This document shows, piece by piece, positions 15,101 through 19,379 of a stretch of DNA of 19,379 nt. The translations under genes and the position numbers were made by a program. The stretch comes from an uncultured Collinsella sp. (GTDB lineage: Bacteria > Actinomycetota > Coriobacteriia > Coriobacteriales > Coriobacteriaceae). Under the pieces are notes generated by a model that made no database searches, was not told where the DNA came from, and saw only the letters and a list, made by a program, of their open reading frames with translations. Positions within the stretch are counted from its first letter, which is position 1, and every line of letters begins with the position of its first letter. The stretch is from assembly GCA_902489855.1 (NCBI GenBank), contig CABUBS010000014.1, positions 1 to 19,379 on the forward strand, written 5' to 3'.

Positions 15101-15385
15101 ATGTGCCTTGCCATCGATGCTCGCACGCCGGTCGACGAGCGTTCGGTGGAAAGCGGCCTGGGAATCTTCGAAGAGCTTGGTTTCTGTCGCGTTTCGGGGT
15201 TTGACGACTCCCGTCGCATCGCGATGGCCGAAAACCCCGGTCGCGTGCAATTGAGCAGGTCAATTCGCTATTTGGAGGGCTTGCGCTCGCGCATGGAGTT
15301 TTCGGCTTTCCGGAGCTGGGCGCTCGATTCGTGCGCTTCTGATATGCTAGCCAAAGTTAACCGCCCGATCGTACCGCGGGCCTAG
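12098..15385 (+). CDS. recJ: RecJ single-strand exonuclease fused to a RecQ-like helicase
   Basis: At 1095 residues this is about twice the length of a minimal RecJ. The N-terminal half is a complete RecJ: DHH-family motifs DFDVDG (91-96), VDNG (148-151), DHH (172-174) and SD237, a DHHA1 part with GWHEGVKGIVASRL (360-373) and RRGGHAGAVG (416-425), and an OB-like region at about 455-575. It should degrade ssDNA 5' to 3' in recombination and repair. The C-terminal half is a superfamily 2 helicase close to RecQ: motif 0 HRAQVEAL, Walker A GTGRGKS (647-653), YPLRALVADQ, DEAH (752-755), ATATAT, STSAFGEGVN (899-908) and QMSGRAGRDGQ (929-939). A probable winged-helix region follows (about 990-1045). 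The four-cysteine zinc site and HRDC domain of canonical RecQ are not visible. The ATG at 12098 follows GGGGGTGGG; a GTG at 12053 is a less likely start. relA begins 15 bases after its stop. Confidence 0.93.
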   Translation: MSSLKTTHRWAVAQQNPELEKELSAGLGIPGLVARIMVAHGITSIEEGQLFLTPSLDRDWADPLIIPGMSVVADRVERAIRNHEHIAVFGDFDVDGITSTCLLTEALRTFGADVTPFIPHRFDEGYGLSRAALDRVNELARPQLIVTVDNGIAAKEEVSYLESLGIDLVVTDHHEPSDQVPQGVPLTDPKLEDEGPSRELAGAGVALKLVQVLGERLGKPSYWRSLIEVAALGTVSDMMPLTPENRALVAEGIQQMRVTARPGYIALAALAKADLSSITADGLSFSLIPRLNAAGRMADPKLALDLLLARDPIEASALAAELEEINRQRREIEAELTRDAMAKVEKTYDGGRAIVVGGEGWHEGVKGIVASRLTNRYHVPALLFSIEDGIARGSGRSVGKVNLFDAVERCSDLLIRRGGHAGAVGVTIEASKLDEFRRRLSAVLSELPAEDFEDTDEVAATVDLSELNIETIEQISRLEPFGQGNKVPLLAAEGVTMCDRAVVGKTGEHMRFVATDGAASVPAIMFRVPQIDKLINCDSAVDLVFEAVAEHWQGRVKPKLMIKDVLVRDTTLPSVDDPACELRRGVQPADSGLRLESRKRETLAQLSYTELTRSLIHSFIGSNQPHRAQVEALDALADHQSVLAVMGTGRGKSLIFHVHAAREAVLRGRASIFVYPLRALVADQAYHLSSTMAALGIGVGVLTGETVEAARDDVFAGLASGRTGIVLTTPEFLSIHRDRFARSGRIGFVVIDEAHHAGLAKGGDRSAYLDMPDILKALGDPVVMAATATATAPVVAELARMLPITRTVVDETVRENLLLEDDRDLASRENRLVSIVATGEKTVIYVNSRDQSVALAKTLRKRVPDCATHIAFYNAGLARSDRRRVEEAFRDGSLSCIVSTSAFGEGVNLPDIRHVVLYHMPFGAIEFNQMSGRAGRDGQPAVIHLLYSSRDARINERLLDCYAPERDELVTLYRALQTMWRSNRGKTGDDSFCASDIDIAQMCLAIDARTPVDERSVESGLGIFEELGFCRVSGFDDSRRIAMAENPGRVQLSRSIRYLEGLRSRMEFSAFRSWALDSCASDMLAKVNRPIVPRA

Positions 15386-15400
15386 GGGAAGGGGACCTCG

Positions 15401-17761
15401 ATGGATGCCGCAGCCCGTACCGCCCATGATTCCACCCTCCAGCCGTTTTCGGAGATGGAGCACTATAAGCATGCCGATGAGCTGCCGCCCGAGATTATGG
15501 CGGACAGCTACGACAAGCTGGAGCGCCTGTGCCTCAAATATATGAATGAGGACGACTTTTCTAAGGTTGAGCAGGCCTACTGCTTTGCCGCCGAGAAGCA
15601 CTGCAACCAAAAGCGCCGCTCGGGCGAGATGTACATCAACCATCCCGTCGAGGTTGCCATCATTTTGGCCGATCTCAAGATGGACTGCGATGTGGTGTGT
15701 GCCGCGCTGCTGCACGATACCGTCGAGGATACCGAGACCTCGCTCGCCGATGTTTCCGGCCTGTTTGGCGATACGGTGGCCGAGCTCGTCGATGGCGTGA
15801 CCAAGCTCACCAACATCGAAGTCGATAGCATGGACGAGAAGCAGGCGCTCACGCTGCGCAAGATGTTCCTCGCCATGTCCAAGGACATTCGCGTCATCAT
15901 CGTTAAACTTGCCGACCGTCTGCACAACATGCGAACGCTGGCAGCCCTGCGCGAGGATCGTCGCCTGTTTAAGGCTCGCGAGACCATGGACGTGTACGCG
16001 CCCTTGGCCGACCGCCTGGGCATGAGCTCTATTAAGTGGGAGCTCGAGGACCTGTCCTTCTTCTACCTGGAGCCCGATGCCTACCAGCGCATCGCGCGCA
16101 TGGTGGCGGAGTCGCGCGAGGTCCGTGAGCGCTATCTTGCCGAGACCATCAAGACGCTTACCGATGAACTCAACCGCATTGGTCTGGAGGACTTCCAGAT
16201 CAACGGCCGCTCCAAGCACTATTGGTCCATCTACCAAAAGATGAAGCGCAAGGGCAAGGAATTCTCCGAGATCTACGACCTGGTGGCACTGCGCGTCATC
16301 ACGCATTCGGTGCGCGATTGCTACTCCACGCTCGGCGCGGTGCATACGCTGTGGCACCCCATGCCCGGTCGCTTTAAAGACTATATCGCCATGCCCAAGG
16401 TCAATAACTACCAGTCGCTCCATACGACGGTTATCGGCCCCACGGCCCGTCCGCTCGAGATTCAGATTCGAACCTACGAGATGCATGAGCAGGCCGAGTA
16501 CGGCATTGCCGCCCACTGGCTATATAAGAAGTCGGGCGGATCGTCTGCGTCTAAGACCAATGACGCTCAACGTTTGGACGACCAGATTAACTGGCTCAAA
16601 CATTCGCTCGATTGGGCTGCGTCTGATGAGATTACCGACGCTAAGGAATACCTGCATTCGCTGAAGGTCGACCTCTTCGATCAGGAGATCTTCGTCTTTA
16701 CGCCCAAGGGCGAGGTCATGGCGCTTCGTGCCGGCTCCACTCCGCTCGACTTTGCCTACGCCGTTCACACCGAGGTGGGAAACCACTGCGTCGGCGCTAA
16801 AATCAACGGTGCGGTGGCCCCGCTCACGCACGAGATTAAGACGGGTGACCGTGTCGAGATTCTGACTAACAAGAGTTCCAAGCCGTCGCGTGATTGGCTC
16901 AAGATCGTTAAGACACCTTCCGCCAAGTCAAAGATCCGCCGCTATTTTGCCGCCGCGACCAAAGACGATGACGCTGCTGCTGGTCGCGATATGCTGGCCA
17001 AGGACCTGCGTAAGCGTGGCTATGGCATTTCTACGCCGCGTTCGACGCGTGCGCTCAACGCCGTGGCGGAGCAGTTTAACTTCAAGCAGCTCGAGGACCT
17101 GTTTGCCGCCGTCGGCGCCGGCAAGGTTGCCCCGCGCGCTGTGGGCAATAAGGTCGAGCAAATCTTGGACCCCAAGCCCGTGGAACAGCTCACCAAGGCC
17201 GAGGCTATCGCCGAGGTCGTGAAGCAGCCTGCTCGCGGCTCCAACCGCAAGCCGCAAAAGCGCGGCAAGAGCGCCAGTAACGGCATTATCGTCAAGGGCG
17301 AGAGCAACAGCGGCCTACTGGTCCGTCTGGCTCATTGCTGCAATCCCGTGACGGGCGACGACATCGTCGGCTTCATCACGCGCGGTCGTGGCGTTTCGGT
17401 GCATCGCGCCAACTGTCCCAACGTCAAGGGTCTTATGGAGCATCCCGAGCGCATGATCGAAGTGGAGTGGGACGGCGCTGCCGACACCCTCTTCCAGGTC
17501 GAGATCGTGGTCGAGTGCCTGGACCGCATGGGCCTTCTCAAGGATGTCACCATTGCCATTGGCGATGCGGGCGGCAATATCCTTTCTGCCGCCACGTCGA
17601 CCAACCGCGAGGGTATTGCAACCCTGCGCTTTATGGTCGAGATCTCGGACGCGAGTGGTCTGGATCCGCTGCTGGCCTCCATCAGCAGCGTTGACTCGGT
17701 CTACGACGCGCGCCGCCTGATGCCCGGTGAGGGTGGAGCCCAGCTTAAGCGCCGCGTTTAG
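15401..17761 (+). CDS. relA: Bifunctional (p)ppGpp synthetase/hydrolase, RelA/SpoT family
   Basis: This 786-residue protein makes and degrades the stringent-response alarmone (p)ppGpp. The HD hydrolase domain keeps HP (81-82), HDTVED (105-110) and the downstream KLADRLHNMRT (169-179), so hydrolysis should be active. The synthetase domain shows RSKHYWSIYQKM (270-281), YDLVALRV with Asp293, RFKD (324-327), YQSLHTTVIGP (337-347) and EIQIRT with Glu353. RxKD is the form typical of bifunctional enzymes; monofunctional RelA has ExDD. A TGS domain (about 428-490), a zinc-finger-like region with HCCNP (645-649) and NCPN, and a C-terminal ACT domain (about 697-775) complete the usual long Rel layout. 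AAGGGG precedes the ATG at 15401, and the 15-base gap from recJ implies one transcript. Confidence 0.97.
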   Translation: MDAAARTAHDSTLQPFSEMEHYKHADELPPEIMADSYDKLERLCLKYMNEDDFSKVEQAYCFAAEKHCNQKRRSGEMYINHPVEVAIILADLKMDCDVVCAALLHDTVEDTETSLADVSGLFGDTVAELVDGVTKLTNIEVDSMDEKQALTLRKMFLAMSKDIRVIIVKLADRLHNMRTLAALREDRRLFKARETMDVYAPLADRLGMSSIKWELEDLSFFYLEPDAYQRIARMVAESREVRERYLAETIKTLTDELNRIGLEDFQINGRSKHYWSIYQKMKRKGKEFSEIYDLVALRVITHSVRDCYSTLGAVHTLWHPMPGRFKDYIAMPKVNNYQSLHTTVIGPTARPLEIQIRTYEMHEQAEYGIAAHWLYKKSGGSSASKTNDAQRLDDQINWLKHSLDWAASDEITDAKEYLHSLKVDLFDQEIFVFTPKGEVMALRAGSTPLDFAYAVHTEVGNHCVGAKINGAVAPLTHEIKTGDRVEILTNKSSKPSRDWLKIVKTPSAKSKIRRYFAAATKDDDAAAGRDMLAKDLRKRGYGISTPRSTRALNAVAEQFNFKQLEDLFAAVGAGKVAPRAVGNKVEQILDPKPVEQLTKAEAIAEVVKQPARGSNRKPQKRGKSASNGIIVKGESNSGLLVRLAHCCNPVTGDDIVGFITRGRGVSVHRANCPNVKGLMEHPERMIEVEWDGAADTLFQVEIVVECLDRMGLLKDVTIAIGDAGGNILSAATSTNREGIATLRFMVEISDASGLDPLLASISSVDSVYDARRLMPGEGGAQLKRRV

Positions 17762-17772
17762 TCGCGACGAAC

Positions 17773-17800
17773 GTGTCACATTATCGATATTCGCTACACT
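17773..17800 (+). promoter_or_regulatory. Candidate promoter for the MBL-fold gene
   Basis: GTGTCA (17773-17778, four of six matches to TTGACA) and TACACT (17795-17800, four of six to TATAAT) are separated by 16 bases. The predicted start of transcription falls inside the hairpin that follows. The assignment rests on weak boxes only. Confidence 0.35.
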
Positions 17801-17825
17801 CGAGGCATCGTTTGATGCCTCGAGT
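17798..17825 (+). terminator. Perfect hairpin between relA and the MBL-fold gene
   Basis: ACTCGAGGCATC (17798-17809) pairs with GATGCCTCGAGT (17814-17825), a perfect 12-bp stem with loop GTTT, followed by TCTAT. It lies 36 bases after the relA stop and 6 bases before the ribosome site of the next gene. It may end the recJ-relA transcript, though the tail is a poor U-tract, or it may sit in the leader of the next gene. Confidence 0.55.
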
Positions 17826-17845
17826 TCTATAGAGAGGAGAGGGAC

Positions 17846-18529
17846 ATGAGTGCTGTGTCCTTGGATTTAACTCCCAAGGGATCGGTCGAGATCGAGATGC
17901 TCGTAAACGGTCCCATTCAGACCAATAGCTATGCTGTTATTTCGGACAATGAGTGCGTGATTATCGATCCCGCATGGGAAGGCGAACGCCTGGTGGAGCA
18001 TATTCGAGCCGAGCATCCCGGCGTACGCGTGTTTGGCGCCGTATGCACTCATGGCCATGCCGATCATGTTGGTGGTGTTGCAGGCATGCGAACCACCGTT
18101 GGCGAGGGCTGCCAGTATGAGCTGTGTGCTAAGGATGTGGCGGTGCCGCATGCGAACATCGAGGAACAGCGAGCTATGTGGGGCATTGAGGCGCCTGACC
18201 CCGGGGAGCCGACACGCCTGCTCGCCGAGGGCGATGCTATCGAGGTGGGCGATATCTACCTGCAGGTGATCGAGACGCCAGGGCATACGCCGGGCGGGAT
18301 CGTCTTGTTTGCTGCCACCGAGCAGGGGAACATTGCCTTTGTGGGCGACACCCTGTTTCCGGGTGGGCACGGCCGCACCGATCTTTCTGGAGGAGACGAG
18401 GCGGCGATTCTGCGCTCGCTCTCCAAGCTCGCCCGGCTTCTCCCGCCCGATACCGTTTGCCTAACCGGCCATGGCGATTCGACCACCATGGCACGCGAGC
18501 TCATGCAGAACCCTTTCATGCAGATTTAG
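17846..18529 (+). CDS. MBL-fold metallo-hydrolase, glyoxalase II-like
   Basis: This 227-residue protein is a metallo-beta-lactamase-fold hydrolase of the hydroxyacylglutathione hydrolase-like group. It is a soluble enzyme expected to bind two metal ions. Metal ligands are all visible: THGHADH (68-74), His147 in TPGHTPGG, Asp168 in VGDTLF, and His209 in TGHGD. The length suits the short glyoxalase II-like proteins often found as single-domain hydrolases in anaerobes. AGAGGAGAGGG before the ATG at 17846 supports the start. It follows relA after 84 bases, with a hairpin and a candidate promoter between, so it is at most partly co-transcribed. The substrate is unknown: a thioester such as an S-lactoyl-thiol is possible, but the superfamily is too broad for assignment. 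Confidence 0.93.
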   Translation: MSAVSLDLTPKGSVEIEMLVNGPIQTNSYAVISDNECVIIDPAWEGERLVEHIRAEHPGVRVFGAVCTHGHADHVGGVAGMRTTVGEGCQYELCAKDVAVPHANIEEQRAMWGIEAPDPGEPTRLLAEGDAIEVGDIYLQVIETPGHTPGGIVLFAATEQGNIAFVGDTLFPGGHGRTDLSGGDEAAILRSLSKLARLLPPDTVCLTGHGDSTTMARELMQNPFMQI

Positions 18530-18559
18530 CTTAATAGTCGGCTTTTGAAGCACGAGAAG

Positions 18560-18634
18560 CGTCCAAACGTCAAGCTATTTTTCCCCAACGGGTCGATTCC
18601 GTAGGGCAAACGGTCAAAAAAGTCTGTTTGGACG
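18560..18634. repeat. Spaced 9-bp inverted repeat upstream of fba
   Basis: CGTCCAAAC (18560-18568) and GTTTGGACG (18626-18634) are exact reverse complements 57 bases apart, in the 194-base gap between the MBL-fold gene and fba. Near-copies of CAAACG followed by TCAA also occur at 18607-18616. The repeats may be binding sites of a regulator of fba, or the arms of a long hairpin at the end of the MBL transcript. No clear terminator for the MBL gene was seen. Confidence 0.35.
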
Positions 18635-18674
18635 ATATTCGTGAACAAACGAACGTTTATGCTCGGGTGCGCCG

Positions 18675-18683
18675 TGGTAAAAT
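18675..18683 (+). promoter_or_regulatory. Extended -10 promoter candidate for fba
   Basis: TGGTAAAAT is an extended -10 box (TGn followed by TAAAAT at 18678-18683). The -35 position (18655-18660, GTTTAT) is poor, which is common for extended -10 promoters. Transcription would start near 18690, giving a leader of about 35 bases with AGGAGG 8 bases before the fba ATG. Confidence 0.5.
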
Positions 18684-18723
18684 CTCAGGCGTTATCGGAG
18701 CAACCTTACAGGAGGTTTCTTTT

Positions 18724-19379
18724 ATGCTCGTCAACGCAGCAGACATGCTCAAGAAGGCCGAGGCCGGCAAGTACGGTCTTGGTGCCTTCAACACCAACAA
18801 CCTCGAGTGGACCCTGGCTATTCTCCAGGCCGCCGAGGAGGCCAAGTCTCCGCTGATCCTTCAGTGCACCGCTGGTGCCGCTAAGTGGATGGGCGGTTTC
18901 AAGGTCTGCGCCGACATGGTCAAGGCTGCCGTCGAGGCCACGGGCGTTACCGTTCCCGTCGCCCTTCACCTCGATCACGGTTCTTACGAGGACTGCTTTA
19001 AGTGCATCGAGGCCGGCTTCACGTCCATCATGTATGACGGCTCTCACGAGGAGACCTTCCAGCTTAACCTCGACCGCACCAAGGAGCTCGTTGAGCTTGC
19101 CCACTCCAAGGGCATGTCCATCGAGGCCGAGGTCGGCGGCATCGGCGGCACCGAGGACGGCGTGACCTCCAGCGGCGAGCTCGCTGATCCTGCTGAGTGC
19201 AAGCAGATCGCTGACCTGGGCGTCGACTTCCTCGCCTGCGGCATCGGCAACATCCACGGCGTGTACCCCGCCGACTGGGCTGGCCTTTCCTTCGAGCGCC
19301 TGGGCGAGATCAAGGCCCAGACCGGCGACCTGCCCCTCGTCCTGCACGGTGGCACCGGCATCCCCGTGTCGCGACCAGG
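18724..19379 (+). CDS. fba: Class II fructose-bisphosphate aldolase, partial (3' end beyond window)
   Basis: The first 215 or so residues of a class II, zinc-dependent aldolase are present; the gene runs off the window. The enzyme interconverts fructose 1,6-bisphosphate with dihydroxyacetone phosphate and glyceraldehyde 3-phosphate in glycolysis and gluconeogenesis. Family residues: GAFNTNN (20-26), LHLDHG with catalytic Asp84 and zinc ligand His85, YDGSH (104-108), EAEVGGIGG (134-142), GNIHGVY with zinc ligand His178, and LHGGTGIP with zinc ligand His208. A textbook AGGAGG lies 8 bases before the ATG at 18724, which fits a highly expressed enzyme. The last codons in frame read VSRP where the family has a D/E-Q pair; removing one base near 19371 gives VSDQ, so a sequencing error or frameshift at the very edge is possible. 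Confidence 0.93.
   Translation, partial: MLVNAADMLKKAEAGKYGLGAFNTNNLEWTLAILQAAEEAKSPLILQCTAGAAKWMGGFKVCADMVKAAVEATGVTVPVALHLDHGSYEDCFKCIEAGFTSIMYDGSHEETFQLNLDRTKELVELAHSKGMSIEAEVGGIGGTEDGVTSSGELADPAECKQIADLGVDFLACGIGNIHGVYPADWAGLSFERLGEIKAQTGDLPLVLHGGTGIPVSRP

Overview
The window looks like a chromosomal segment of a GC-rich, low-complexity-free actinobacterial genome. Gene content and protein style fit the class Coriobacteriia, probably Collinsella or a close relative; this is inference from family resemblance, because the window contains no rRNA or other phylogenetic marker that I could compare. Purine-rich ribosome binding sites precede almost every chosen start, and the coding style is uniform. 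I see no phage, integron, CRISPR array, tRNA or rRNA. Most of the window is housekeeping and transport.

Layout. (1) 1-2441: a bidirectional terminator, then two minus-strand genes, an SDR oxidoreductase and homoserine dehydrogenase (hom), each with its own terminator. (2) 2692-8991: a complete branched-chain amino acid type ABC transporter, in the order substrate-binding lipoprotein, second substrate-binding lipoprotein, livH, livM, livG, livF. The binding proteins are tandem paralogs with near-identical DNA in places, and two hairpins separate them from the tightly packed permease/ATPase genes. The operon is divergent from hom, whose product feeds the threonine, methionine and isoleucine routes. 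(3) 8992-9316: a 325-base gap with three inverted-repeat structures: a perfect 12-bp hairpin, a branched structure of about 100 nt, and a perfect 22-bp inverted repeat that looks like a small palindromic element. (4) 9317-10795: cutC coupled to a GalT/HIT-like DUF4931-type protein. (5) 10826-11824: a minus-strand bile acid:sodium symporter (BASS) family transporter.

(6) 12046-17761: a possible 20-codon-scale leader ORF overlaps the start of a 1095-residue fusion of RecJ exonuclease and a RecQ-like helicase. Fifteen bases later comes a bifunctional RelA/SpoT (p)ppGpp enzyme, so DNA end processing and the stringent response probably share a transcript. (7) 17846-18529: an MBL-fold hydrolase behind its own hairpin and candidate promoter. 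(8) 18724-end: class II fructose-bisphosphate aldolase, cut by the window edge, with a possible one-base error or frameshift in its last bases.

The items most worth a second look are the RecJ-helicase fusion, the 22-bp palindromic element and adjacent branched structure at 9036-9258, the near-identical binding-protein pair, and the leader ORF before recJ. I did not find a clearly new defence or biosynthetic system.
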